NCBI RefSeq assembly: GCF_000003815.2
Contig: NC_049987.1
Span: 24,784,746 to 24,848,745, forward strand
Reading direction: 5' to 3'
DNA: 64,000 bases
Source: Branchiostoma floridae
Taxonomy: Eukaryota > Chordata > Leptocardii > Amphioxiformes > Branchiostomatidae
Position numbers and translations under genes: made by a program. This document shows, one piece after another, positions 12,660-25,700 of this stretch (position 1 is the first letter of the stretch; each line of letters begins with the position of its first letter). The notes below the pieces were generated by a model. That model saw only the letters and a list, made by a program, of their open reading frames with translations, ran no database searches and was not told the origin of the DNA.

Positions 12660-12840
12660 CCCTGCTATAGAAACAGCAAGGAAACTTGCTAAATAGCAAG
12701 AAAACTTACTCCTCCCCCTTCTATGTGCCACTAGACACTATAAGGTGAACCACAACAACAACAAAGGAAGAAAATATACCCTGCTACAGAAACAGCAAGA
12801 AAACTTGCTGCCCTATGTTTAGCTAGACTATTAGGTGCAT
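12660..12840 (+). repeat. Two-copy ~125-base repeat
   Basis: TACCCTGCTATAGAAACAGC followed by AAGGAAACTTGCT (12660) recurs as TACCCTGCTACAGAAACAGC and AAGAAAACTTGCT (near 12777). Each is followed by CTATGT-, TAGAC and ATTAGGTGCA-like sequence. Confidence 0.75.
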
Positions 12841-13058
12841 AACAATAACAGAAGCAAAAGTTACTGTACAGTTATTTGCCAAGCTAATCACATTTTTTCT
12901 GACTTACAATGTATGACCACCCTTGAGGAAGAACATAGCTACCCAGGCTATCTGACTCACATTTACTTAACCGTTCCGGCATGTGGTTCGGCGCGTTTCC
13001 TCGCGTTGTCTCCACTGTTCCAGTCTCCCCTTGGAGCTGTGCTATAAGACTTGAGTGA

Positions 13059-13394
13059 GGCCTAGGAAAAAAATGCTGCGTTTCCTGTTTCCCTACCTAC
13101 CCTAGAAAATCCTGTCATCCCTAGACTTTTTTGATGGGCAGTGTACTAACATAGCTTCCAGTTAGAATGTTTTATTTTATCTTATAAAAACACAGCTTGT
13201 CCTATCTAATTTTGACATTGAAAGACACTCAGTGTCCTCATGCATTTCAGTCTACTTTCAGTCGACTATACTATAACATGTCATACTAGAGTTTTGTCCA
13301 GCCTTAAAAGATTTTAAAAAAAAAGATAATCCCTTCCTACTGACCCTAATTCTTTCAGGACTGAAACACGTAACATAAATTTTTTTTCAAGGCC
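13059..13394. mobile_element. Second PIF/Harbinger-like MITE copy
   Basis: It starts GGCCTAGGAAAAAAATGC and ends AAATTTTTTTTCAAGGCC. The interior matches 10643-11031 (CTTCCAGTTAGAATG, CTTGTCCTATCTAAT, CTTTCAGGACTGAAACA). The flanking trinucleotides no longer match, so the target duplication has decayed or differs. Confidence 0.8.
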
Positions 13395-14959
13395 TTTAGC
13401 TGATACAAGCCGTTTTCCCGTCTTCTCTCCGTCACAATTAGAACTGTGTACCTAAGCAAATTTTAGGTACAGGCATAGGTACAGGTACAGGTACAGGTAC
13501 ACAAGTTTAGGTACAGGTCCGGACCTGAACCTGTACCTGAACTTCTTGTTGAAGTAAAAGTTACACAGCCCTAGTCACACTTGAACTGTGAGATAGATCA
13601 GTGGATTTTAGATGTCAGTGGGAGGAGGGTAAGGGAGAGGCGCGGGTGTCATGGGTCACCATGCCTGCACTGGGCGGCATTCGTCTTCCTTTGGCTGTGG
13701 ACAAGATGTCTAGGAGGATGTTGAATGTGGGGGTGTATTATAGGTAAAAAAAGTGTGTGATGTGGAGAAAAGAAGGCCAAATTCTATGTGAAAATTTGTG
13801 CTAAAGCAGACGTAAGCTATTTTGTAGGAAGAGTTTACTTTATTTCTAGACAGAACTTTATTGCAGGACAATTAGTACAATGCATGGTAGCTTGTACATA
13901 CAAGGTAGTTGGACTTTAGGAAATATCTAACAAATTTTATCTAACAAGTTTGCCTTTAACCACAGACGTAGTATGTAAATCAAGTCCATGTAAGCCTTGT
14001 GAGGAATTTACTATGCGCATCCTTAGTCTGAACCCTTTATTATGACTGTGATGCAACATTCAGCCTTAAAAATTTTTTGGCAGCAAGAGAAGAATCAGAA
14101 TTCACCACCCTTCCCCATCAAGGGCTCAGACCCAGAGTCTAGACGAAGACTTGTTGGTGCCAGGCGTATGTACTGGAGACAACATAAGAACATTAAAGAA
14201 CCTTGATAAATGGGTAAGGGTGACGCACATACCTCTAAGATCCATCTCAAAACCTTTACGCATCTGTTAGAATATCGGCAAGATGCTTGCTGTGACCTAT
14301 TTCCAAGGTTTGGCAGTGGGCCAAATTTATAGGAAGCAATTTGGAAGCGCTGAAAGGAAGAAATAGAATGGATCACATCAAAGTGTTCCTGTACCACTGA
14401 GCTTTCGAATCAGGTCTCAGTTGTACATTGATGATCAATGGCAACTTTTCTGATCATCAATCTTTATACATCAAGTCTTACTGGGCAGAGGGAAAAAATC
14501 TGTTTATCTGGCTTTCAGCCAAACCTTAGTAGTTGAATGGTTTTGTGCTTTGTTCCAACGAAAGGAAAACGCTCACCACGAATTTGTGTTGGAAGAAAGC
14601 TCAAAACAGTTCAACTATGGATTCTACCCACATACAAAATGTAGATCATTCGAATTTCTGCCAAACCAGTTTGCATCCTCCACCCCTGCTTCGTAGGTTA
14701 GAGTCTTGACACCGGAGCAGCAAAGTCGCCCAGAAATGGTTCATACATAACCCTGGTGGAAAACTTAAGGCGATCTTAGCGGTCTTAAATGGATTATAAT
14801 CTGCGGCAAGTTTTCCAAAGGTGCAGGAGAAATAGCTTTATTACAGAGTTAGGGCACCTTTTGCCTTCCGCCTGTCTTGACCTCTGTATGGCTCCTGGTT
14901 TAGGGCAGACGCACGTTGCTGTTGGCTCGATCATGCACCGCGTTTACAATCATTACAGC

Positions 14960-15235
14960 AGAAGTTGTGTTGGCATAGTGGTCAGGGTGTTTGACCCAGA
15001 ACCCAGAGGTCCTGGGTTATATCCCCTGACATACCACCGATGTCATGCCCTTGGGAAAGGCACTTAACACAACTTTCCTCACTCCACCCAGGTGTAAGAA
15101 TGGGTACCTGACTTCAGTTGGGGAGGTAAAATGCTGTGGGGGTGGGGTGGGGGTGCAGGGGCTACACTTCCCCAAAACCATTCCTGAGACACAGTACAGC
15201 CCTATGGCCTCAAATAGGCTTTTTTGACTACCTTT
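14960..15235 (+). mobile_element. tRNA-derived SINE
   Basis: An A-box-like TGGCATAGTGG (14971-14981) and a B-box-like GGGTTATATCCC (15014-15025) form a tRNA-like head. A body follows with GGGAAAGGCACTTAACACAA, TTTCCTCACTCCACCCAG and GGGTACCTGACTTCAGTTGG. A piece of the same body occurs inverted at 21331-21408. It is not a tRNA gene: no cloverleaf is preserved. Confidence 0.75.
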
Positions 15236-15659
15236 ACATTTTTTACCTTTTGTAACAGCAAAATGACTGTACAACCATCAAAACTATCCTCTAGCTCTGT
15301 AACTAGATGCACAAAGCAAAACTAACATTGACAGATCAAGAAGTTTTAAGAGCAGGGGAAGAATACTATTTTGGGTAATCCTTAATAAAGTCTGATATGC
15401 TTCAAGGCTTACCAAGGAAACCATGGCATTATGCCTATCACATTGGTAGATGATGTGATAGCTTTGTGCCTGTGTTCTGTTTAAGCCGATGAAAATATCT
15501 ATTGCGTGGTACTACAATATTTGTGACACATAACCTTTGTAGAATGATGTACTTATTACTCGAAGTGTGTGCATAGGAGCTATTTCTGATATAGTATGTG
15601 ACCTAACTGTACAGAGGTTAAACTTGCCAGGCTTTTCGTAGAGCTTCTTACTGCAAATG

Positions 15660-16575
15660 TATAGCTGAAAGTTTCGAAAAGGTCATGAGTACATGATACA
15701 CTTGAAGGTTGTACAAAAGTGATTTTGCTTCTTTGTAGGGCATTTGATACACTGAGACTCTTTGATGCCTTGAAGTAAAGAAATGACTAAAGTACATGTA
15801 CCTCCGGTGTTACACTTTTAAGCTGCGCAAAAGTTGATGATGTGTTAAGTTGTTGATGGCATTTGCCCTTTCAGGGTGTTTTGATATGCTGAGACATAAA
15901 GCCTTGGAGTATTAACGTGTTACAAGGAAATGATAGAAGTACAACGTCATGTAACTCTGGCTTTTTGTAGGTCATTAATTTGAAGTTAGCGATGAGCATT
16001 TGCCCTTTCTGGGTGGTATGATATGCTGAAACATTAAAGCCTCGGAGTATTAAAGTGTCGTAACAGAAAATGACAGAAGTACAATATCATGTATCTTTGG
16101 CTTTTTGTAGGTTGTGTAAAGTCGTTGATGCATTAACCCTTTTAGTTTGGTTTGATACGCTGAGACGTTGAAGCCTTGAAGTATTAAAGTGTCGTAAGGA
16201 AATGACTGAAGTATGTGTACCTTCGCCTTTTTGTAGGTTGTTGTGTAAAGTCGTTGATGCATTAACCCTTTTAGTTTGGTTTGATACGCTGAGACGTTGA
16301 AGCCTTGAAGTATTAAAGTGTGACAAAATGACAAAAGTATGTGTATTTTCGGATTTTCGTTGGTGGTGTAAAGTTATCGATGTGCACTTGCCCTTTCTAG
16401 GTGGTCAGATATGCTGAGACTTGAAAGCCTCAGAGTCTTAAAGTGTCGAAAGTAAATGACAGAAGTATGTGTACCTTCGCCTTTTTGTAGGTTGTGTTAA
16501 GATGTCAATGTGCACTTGCCCTTTCTGGGTGGTTTGATATGCTAAGACATTAAAGCCTCGAAGTATTAAAGCGAT
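15660..16575 (+). repeat. Tandem array (~125-140 base unit) ending just before exon 43
   Basis: Units share CTTTTTGTAGGTTGTG, TTGCCCTTTCTGGGTGG, GATATGCTGAGACATTAAAG and GTATTAAAGTGTCG. TTTTTGTAG-type motifs lie near 15735, 15961, 16101, 16228 and 16481. The last unit ends about 35 bases before the acceptor. The CTTTTTGTAG motif looks like a 3' splice site but is not followed by exon sequence. Confidence 0.85.
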
Positions 16576-16608
16576 GCTTATCCATGAATGTGATCTCTCG
16601 CTCTACAG

Positions 16609-16781
16609 GCCATAAAGGAGCAGCTAGACACGTTGGAGCCACAGGTGCGGTCGGCCCACGAGCGCAAGGGGCCCGCCATCTCTCAGGTGGCGCCCTCCGA
16701 ACGGAAGAATATCGAGAATGCCATGTCTAATCTCAAGGTCGAGTGGGACAAGGTCAACAAGGATTATGTGGACAGATACAG
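16609..16781 (+). CDS. DMD: Dystrophin exon equivalent to human exon 43 (end of rod repeat 16)
   Basis: The acceptor is CTCTCGCTCTACAG before 16609 and the donor is GTAAG at 16782. The exon is 173 nt, phase 0 in and phase 2 out, the same length as human exon 43. It reads AIKEQLDTLEPQ through EWDKVNKDYVDRY. The human counterpart reads NIKDSLQQ through FQWEKVNKMYKDRQ, so helix C of the repeat is clearly recognisable (conserved W-K-V-N-K). The last two bases (AG) join T of the next exon to make Ser. A tandem array (15660-16575) runs up to about 35 bases before the exon but is not derived from it. No exon-edge copies were seen here. Confidence 0.9.
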
Positions 16782-19700
16782 GTAAGAAATGCTTTTTTGA
16801 CATTACATATTTTATACATTTCATAACAATCTTTTTAAAAAATATGAAAACCAAAGGGAATGGGTGATTGACAATCTACTTGGAGCATTTTTCTTGTATG
16901 TCTTTCTGTAATGTAACAGTATTTCTGTTTCTAACTTCAAGTCCAAGTTTTGCTTCTTCGCATCATAAAGCAAACGGGAAGTTTTTATAATTATGGATCA
17001 TACTGTTAGAACTTTTGCACTGGCTTGTTATTCAAAGACAAGCAAATATTACATGGAAAAAGGTTGAAGACACTGGGCAAAGGCTTCTTCATTGAATATT
17101 GTTATAGAGTTTCTTTGGTTTAGATGGACAAAAGTTACACTTTCTGGGATGAGATAGTGTAGGCCAAAAGGTACACATCCCTTTTCTGTTATCTGCGATC
17201 CATGTATCATTATGTTGTTACATTGCTGTCACAGCTAGGGGGTTTGGAGAACGTACTACATGAACTACTAAAGAGATTATGTATGGCGGGATAACTTCGT
17301 GGACAGGGCGGCTGTCATCAGTGCCCTCACAACGAGGCCTCTGGGCTCGATGTAATGTCATTATTACATGGCTGATGGCAATCTTAAGGCCTAAGAGGGA
17401 TTTTTATGTCAAACTTGGGAGTCTCGCTTTGTTCTTGCTACGAGTCGGTTAATGGGGGACGGGAGGCAAAGGGAGTGGAGTCCTTTCATGACAGGGTTAG
17501 AGAGATGAAAGAAGACATTATTGTCTGAGAAGTAGCACTAATGCAGTCAGCTAGAGTAGGATAGTATCTTTTATGTTATGTAACTTTGTCTCTGTGTGTC
17601 TACTGAATTACATACTGGATACTACCGACTTTTGCAACAAAGTTTTTACGTCAATGAATTCAAGGGTCAGATATTTCAAGTACTAATCAGATATGCAAGG
17701 TTAAACTTACTCAAGCAACCGGTTAAAATTCCTGTTTTGAATTGGACAAAAATCTGGATTTTTTGTTACAAGTTTGGCATAAGGACAGAGATGGGGTACC
17801 AAAAATGGCTTAATGCCCAGAAGTCAATAATGACATACAATCGTACTGCCAGTTGAAGCAATGATTCTAATGAATAAAAGTAGCGAATCTGTTGCTATCC
17901 CCGCAGTTGCTGAATGAATTACCTGGCCCTCTAGCTAGGTTAGGCAATAGGGAAGAGATTGAGAGAAGATTGCCTTATACTCCTTAAGTTAAACACGATG
18001 TGCAATTGAATGTCTTGGAAGTTTGTCAGTGAATCAAACTGTTGTTGTCCCCGCAGTCGCTTTAAGAAGTCACTGGCGCACTGGCAGCAGTTCCACTGTG
18101 ACATGCGTGACCTGACGTCCTATTGAAGTTATGATACTAACGAATCTGTTGTTTTCGCTGCAGTCGCTTTAAGAAGTCACTGGCGCACTGGCAGCAGTTC
18201 CACTGTGACATGCGGGACCTGATGTCCTGTTGAAGTAATGATACTAACGAATAAAACTAACGAATTTGTCATTGTCCTTGCAGTCACTTTAAGAAGTCAC
18301 TGGCGCACTGGCAGCAGTTCCACTGTGACATGCGGGACCTGACGTCCTGTTGAAGTAATGAGACTAACGAATACAACTAACGAATTTGTCATTGTCCTTG
18401 CAGTCGCTTTAAGAAGTCACTGGCCCACTGGCAACATTTCCACTGTGACATGCGTGACCTGACGTCCTGTTGAAGTAATGATACTTAAACGAATAAAACT
18501 AACGAATTTGTCGTTGTCCCCACAGTCGCTTTAAGAAGTCACTGGCGCACTGGCAGCAGTTCAACTGTTACATGCGGGACCTGACGTCCTCTAGAAGTAA
18601 TGATACTAACGAATACGACTGACGAATTTGTCTTTGTCCTTGCAGTCGCTTTAAGAAGTCACTGGCGCACTGGCAGCAGTTCCATTGTGACATGCGTGAC
18701 CTGACGTCCTGGTTGAAGTATAATGATACTAACGAATACAACTAACGAATCTGTCGTTGCTTTGCAGTCGCTTTAAGAAGTCACTGGCGCACTGGCAGCA
18801 GTTCCACTGTGACATGGGCGACCTGACGTCCTATTGAAATTATGATAGTTGATACTAACGAATACGACTAACGAATTTGTCGCTGTCTTTGCAGTCGCTT
18901 TAAGAAGTCACTGGCACACTGGCAACAGGTCCACTGTGACATGGGCGACCTGACGTCCTGTTGAAGTATAATGATACTAACAAATAAAACTAACAAATCT
19001 GTTGTCCTTGCAGTCGCTTTAAGAAGTCACTGGCCCACTGGCAGCAGTTCCACTGTGACATGCGTGACCTGACGTCCTGTTAAAGTATAATGATACTAAC
19101 GAATAAAACTAACGAATCTGTCGTTGTCCTTGCAGTCGCTTTAAGAAGTCACTGGCGCACTGGCAGCAGTTCCACTGTGACATGCGTGACCTGACGTCCT
19201 GGTTGAACGAAGCAGAGCGGATGGTGCAGGATACCAAGGCTCCAGAGGGAGACTTGGATCTGGAGAAGGCACGGGCAGCGCAGAAGGTAAGACGCTGTAA
19301 CAAGATCAGAAGATTAGTATATATATATATTATATAAACTTCATACAACAGCTTCAGTGTTCTCACCAGGCCTTCTCAGCATAAGGGGCCACCATGCTGT
19401 GATTTGGGCCCCTATGGTGTGATTTGGGCCCCTATGGTGTGTATCAACCAGCGAATGGGATTTTGTTGTTGTTTTGTAACAACTGTTGGCTAGATTTGGC
19501 CCTCAAAATGCAGGAAATAGAGTTTCTGAGGGTTGTAGATTTAAAATCTATCAGGAGGGAGAATTCCCTAGACCCCTTTAAGTAATAACGACTGTATCGC
19601 TTACTTTGCTGCACTTAGTGCCCCTATGTTGTGAAAAAAATCCTGGTGAGATCAGTGTAACTGTCACCAAAGAAAAATCGGAACTTTCTGCAACTTTTCG

Positions 19701-22700
19701 CCTGACTCCGTGAGCCTTGTTCATGGAATGGACTCATCTAATATCCTCGTTGGAGCTCACCGTCCGACTTAGAACAGAGATGGTGGATAACACAAGTTTT
19801 CTGGCACTTGCTGCAGTTACGTGGCTCTAGCGGGAGACAGCTCTGTTCCGTGAGTCAGCCGAAAATTTGGTTAAGTCCAATTTTCTGTTAAGTGTTGGTC
19901 ACCTAAAGTTTAGTCAGTGTTCATAAGATCAGAAGAATGTAGAAAATGAGATTTCCTGTCCTGAAAAGCCCCAGAAAATTGTATTCAAGTGAGAGCTCGA
20001 GGTAGTGACTGTTGTTTGTTTTTCAAGCATTTTTGGATTAGAAAGTCTCTCCTATGTTAAAACTGAAACATTTTACTACAGCGATTAGAACTCCATGGCT
20101 AAGAGAGCTGCTGTAAAATTTTTTTTTTTTTAAACCTGGCGGGTTGCCTTTTACAAGAATTCCCCAAACACAGAGGCTCTGCTCTTAGAGCTCGCACACC
20201 AAACAAGTGTTAATGCCAGCACTTCACACTGCGCTACAACTAAATCAATTTAGAGCACTCTCGACAGGGGTAGAGCCTTTTTGACTCCGTGGAGAAATCC
20301 AATACCGACGTCCACGGCTTCATATGAATAATGAATGCCTACAAGTGAAGAGTTGTATGGTTTTAAGGACTTATATAGACATTGACAAAGCCATTGGCAA
20401 TTCACAGGTCGGCCCAGGGGATCAGTAGAATGCGAAGGTTGTTTCGTCGTGAGATTGATCGAGCTTATGAGAGATTCTCCCTCTGGGGTGCTTACCGTTA
20501 TACGTTCCCATGCATGACCAATCCCGATGTCGCAGTCGACGTTACTCCCTCATCTAGAACTGAAAAGGACAGCTTGTTTTCTTGAAGAGCAGAGGTGGTC
20601 TCGCAAGTTGTTTTTACTGGAATTTTTGGTACAAAATCACTGTAGGTGTCTCAGCAGGAGTTCATGCTTACGTTCCCATGCATGCCCGATCTTGATGTCG
20701 CAGTAGATGTAACTCCCTCAACTAGAACTGAAAATGACAGCTTGTTTTCTTGAAGAGCAGAGGTGGTCTTGCAAGTTGTTTTTACTGGAATATGTGATAC
20801 AAAGTCACTGTAGGTGTCCCATGCATGACCGATCTTGATGTCACAGTCGACGTTACTCCCTCAACTAGAACAGCAGTGGGGTTCTGAGAACTAAAAACTA
20901 CAGCTTGTTTCTTCGAAGAGCACAGGTAGTCTCGCAAGTTGTCTTTACTCGGATATGTATGATGCAAAATCACTGTAGGTGTCTCAAGACCTTGCTTCAG
21001 AAGGGGTGGGTCTTGAAATAGTGGCTCGGGAGTAAAAAAAAGTCCCTTAGCAATGGGATTCTGAGAACTAGAAATGACAGCTCGTTTCCTAGAAGAGCAC
21101 AGGTGGTCTCGCAAGAAGCTTCTTGTTGTCACTGGGATCACTCAAGACCAACAGGAGTTTCTGCTTCAATAGGGAGGGGTCTTGAAATAGTGGTTGGGGA
21201 GAAAAGAAAAGTCTCTAATAGCCTTTCTAAGGGCCTAGAGGCAGTGGGTTGTTTATCTACTGTGTCTAGGGTGTGGAATTGGAAGGTCAAGCCAAGCCCA
21301 TCCCTCTCCTTCCACTTTTACCTCCCCATATGAACATGAAGTCAGGTACCCATTTTTACAGCTGGTTGGAGTAAGGAAAGTCGTGTAAAGTACCTTTCAC
21401 AAGGACAGACGAAAAGCTAGGAATGTTAGAAAGGTACTCTCACCTCTCAAATAAACGTACCGGTACGTTTATTTTTTTCCGCCTCAAAATCCACCCGGTA
21501 CGTCCTTATTTTAGACGGTACGTTTATTTTTTTTTTCAAATTGGGGCTTTCTTTACTAACCAGGGACCCCAAAAATATTGAAAGTTTGGTATTTTCTGCC
21601 CATATTTCCGCTGTATTTTTGCTTAATATTCACTATTTTTCGGACAAGGCATCGCGGATTTCCCTGCCGCTAGCGCTATGACCCAAACATAACTAGGGAT
21701 GCGTACCGGTATGCAGGACCAGTTCTGGACTTGCAAAAACGTTTCGGTTCAGGTCCAAAAATAGCGGAACACAAGTGATTCGGTACTGGACTCGTAAAAA
21801 AATATATCCTTTTCGTTTTACACCATCTATAACCTTCCAAAAATCTTGAAATGTTGCGCTGAACAAAGACGAAAACATCGAGGTCACATGCTACACACAC
21901 AGTCGCTTACTTCCGTAAATTCTCTATCAAAACACAGAAATTAACCACCAACCAAACAAATTAAAAAGTTACCAATACTTTTCCACTATTTTTCACCCGT
22001 AGTCAACTTGTTTTAATGTTCCAGCAACGAAAAAATCATTCCAAAACAAAGCATAGCGTTCAATCGGCTCGAAAAGATCCGCCATGTTGGATTCATCAAC
22101 TCACGCCGAATCTCGCGGTAATGCGCGAGAGAATCATATATTTTCTGCAGTACCGGTATTTCTCGACAGGGGGCAGTGTCTATGACCTTGGTTTCTGCAA
22201 CATTGAAAATAGCACAAGTGGCGAATAAGGTATTCTAAGTTGGAATGTTTCTTCAAAATGTTATTTTGTAACAATGATTATAAAATAAACTTCTTTTTTC
22301 ATTTCTTCAATTTTTATTTTCAGTCATTTTTTTAATTTTATTTTAACCTTTGTTGATGGTGTGACACTCAGATAAAGAAAATATGTGCAATAACATGGGG
22401 ATTATTCTGTTCATTATTTATACAATTAACTGATATAGTAATAAGAAATAAAAATAAAAAAAAATAACTGATATGGTACTGAGGCACAAATAAATAAAAA
22501 GAGCCTACCTGCTTATCATCTTCTCTTGGACTGAAGTAGCATGGGCACAGTTTACATGTCAATTTGGTAATTTTCCGGGGGGTACTTTTATTCCAGGGGG
22601 TACTTTTATTAGATTTTGAAGATTTGTCCGGGGGGTACTTTTATTCCAGGGGGTACTTCTATTTGAGAGGTGAGAGTAGTGTTATACTGTGGTATAACGC

Positions 22701-25700
22701 TACCTTTCTAACATTCTATCATTCCAAGCAACTTGCAAGACACATGTTGCGCCTTCATGAATCAAGTTTCATCAAGTTGGTAAACTTGCCAACATTATTA
22801 TAAGGCTACATTTTTCTTGGTAGGTAGCCTGTATGAAGTGTCTTACTTGAAGCAATTATCGATGTGATGCTAGCAGGGCGTAATCCAACATAGAGAGAAG
22901 GCTCCATCCGTGTTGGTCATGAATGTATGACTCTCTAACTGACTTCAAATATATCTCAATCCTGACGCCAGACAGCCTGAGAGACCAAGCTGTTCCTGAT
23001 CCTTCCCTCCCTATGGGAACGGGCACCAGCGAAATAGAGCTGTTCCTTGTGGTTATAGATGCATTACAGTACGCGCGACTGCGCGGGGAAGGCATGTCGT
23101 ACAAGTACCTTGCTGACGGAATCGGAGTCGCCGAGGGAGTCTGCATCGCAGGTCGCCAGATCGAGCCGCTGCGCTCGCCGTTCTCGGAATTAAATGTCAG
23201 TTCCCATCTCCATTGATTTTAGTTTTCATTATGCAGGAGATTAGCCCCTTCCTTACTCAGGGCTCGAAATACCACCTGCACATGCACGTTAGTGCAGGTA
23301 AAACTGGAGCTGTGCAGGTATTTCTGGTGTCTACCTGAACCTTACCTGCACTGGTCCATGTACTGGGTTTCATACATATATTGTACATGTCCTTTGATTT
23401 AGATGTATATAGGATTGTTACTAGCTGCATTGACTGTTACCACTTATAAAGTATAATAGAAAAAATAGCTATAGTTCCTGAGCAATTTTAGTATGATCCA
23501 TACTTCCTAAATCCATAGTGGTGCAGGTAAAATTTGTCTAGTGCAGGTAATTTTCAATGTTACCTGCACCAGTGCAGGTATGCAGAAATAAGTATTTCGA
23601 GCCCTGTTACTGGGAATACTGATGTTTGAGTAACGCTGACACGGAGGGCAGGCTGGCTCTCGCAGCAACTGTGTGGACTCGACAATGAGGCAGGACAGAA
23701 AGGAAAGTGATCTCGATCCAGTTTCAGCTTACTGAAGAGCTAGTCCTCCACTGGTTGTGAGAGAGAGGACATAGGCTGGCTCTTGCAGCAACTGTGTTGA
23801 CTCTACAATGAGGCAGGAAAAGAAGGAAAGTGATCTCGATCCAGTCTCAGCTTACTGAAGAGCTAGTCTTCCACTGGTTGTGACTGAGAGGACAGCCGCT
23901 ATGTACAGTATTTACAGGTTCATTGCACCGGGGAAATTCCCCTAGCTCCTTATGACAAGCACAATGGACAGTAGACCATGGCTTAATGTCCCATCCTAAG
24001 GACTGCAACCCTTTCCAGTAGCGTGCATGTTGGGTGAGTGACATAGCCGGAATCGACAACTCACAGCTTCTAGTTCCAGAGGCAGGGCCGCTAACCATTG
24101 GACTACATGTAAGCATACTGCCTAAAGGTATGATCATCAATGAGGCCCACACAGATAGATAAATCATCGTGTAGTGACAATGTCTGAGATTTGAAGAGAC
24201 ATGAATCTTATCAGAAGTGGTTCAACTCCCATTCATTCAAGTCAAGTTTACAGGCCTCAAGTGCAATGAGGAATCTTTACCCATATCTATCAAGTCCAAG
24301 GGCATTGGATAACCTGTACCCATTAGTTAACGTCGAGGCACTCTGATCTGTAAAAACTTGGAGACGATCCAGGGCGAAAGTTTGGACTGCATCCTCGACT
24401 ACATTCTCCCATGAATGCAGGATCGTTGGGAAGAATACTGATCTGAAAATGAACTGTCGAAGTTTGTTTTATTTAGATCTTCATTAGTGTTACAGGAATA
24501 TAACACTATCTCTTCCTGGAGTCAGCTCATATAGGATACAACTTGATCTGAGTCGATGGCTTTAATTTTTTTTAATCTGTAGCTCAACTGGTAGCAGCCT
24601 CACAGTTAAGTTCCTGGTTCCAATAAGTTGAATACAGGATCGTTGGGAAGAATTTCAGCCTGCAAATGAGCCGTCGAAGTTTGTTTGTGTCATTCAGAGC
24701 TCTATTTAATTTAGTGTTACATGAATATAACACTGTTCTTCCTGGAGTCTGCTCATATTGGACACAATTTGGTCTGATTTGATGGCTTTATTTTTTTTAT
24801 GTCTGTAGCTTAACTTGTACCAGCCTCACAATTCAGCTGGTGATTGTGATTAAGTTCATAACTGGGAGAGTATTATTACAAAGAGTCTGCCAATTCTGTA
24901 CCTCAAACATGGTAAAAGATGCACTGTACTGTTGATTGCAATATGTATGTCAATGATAGAAATACTCTATTTAGTTATATAGAAAGTAGATTCCTTCATT
25001 TTAGACACATGAGTAGCACTGACAAGTTTATATTTCTCATGCATTTTTACAAATCGACAATAGCTAAACCCATACAGTCCTACATTTTCACCATTACCAA
25101 GAAGCAAGAAGAAGCCGAACTTTTGTGTTAGACTAGATTTGTGATACTTTTCTATGTATATATCTTGACTTGTTGTGACCTGTACTTAGCTCGGTTGGGC
25201 AAAGCTGTACAGTAAAGGTCTTCATTCATTCATTATTCAATCCTGGGTAGGGCATCTCAGTTGGGGCTGCACCTGTTCGAAGGGATGCAAACTTGGAGCC
25301 CTATACTTCAGCACATTAGCCTCAAGCACGTTACATTCGAAAGGCTAGCAACCCCTCTCTGTAAAAATGTTGCGTTAATGAACTTGCTGCCCTATTTGAC
25401 ACTGAACGAGCAAATTTTGGTGTGAGGTAGCATTATCAAATTTATTTGTCATTAAGATGTTATATTGACCTTGACTTCAATGCCCTTCAAGTGAATTGCC
25501 GAAGAATCTTTCTCGCAGCATGCCGTCTCCCCAGGGTAAAATACAACACAACACAACAAAGGCACCAAAACAAGGCCGAGATCAATTGCTCATACACCGG
25601 GAGCGCTTTATTGATTGTGCCACCTGAGAAGGGTTTCACTGATTGTGTCGGATTACGTTATCAAGCTTTACAGTCGGAGATTTGTTTCCAATTCTCCACG

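Larger units (their letters stand above)
1..16608 (+). other. Upstream dystrophin intron (3' part, equivalent to human intron 42)
   Basis: No dystrophin exon was recognised here; the equivalent of human exon 42 must lie before the window or has escaped me. Besides the repeats and transposons listed separately, 1150-2020, 5290-6030, 6700-7740, 9910-10640, 11040-11480 and 13570-14900 hold AT-rich sequence with no supported feature. 8600-9000 and 11830-12320 are GC-richer, high-complexity islands. 8200-8560 holds A/C-rich runs and ends in AATAAACAAAG followed by CAAA units, possibly another LINE tail. A (TTCC)n microsatellite lies near 9867-9907 and (GTACAG)n near 13470-13500. Confidence 0.6.

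Noticed and set aside
14971-15025. Possible tRNA gene
   Set aside because: A and B boxes are present but no cloverleaf or anticodon arm can be drawn; it is the head of a SINE.
18057-19090. Nine extra exons that could add spectrin repeats
   Set aside because: Only ~70 exon bases are copied, no donor follows, and most copies read into TGA within the unit.
22923-23216. 97-codon open frame in intron 44
   Set aside because: Not similar to any dystrophin segment or family I recognise; listed as a GC island instead of a gene.
24555-24625. Possible tRNA gene
   Set aside because: Box-like sequences only, one member of a tandem pair, no tRNA fold.
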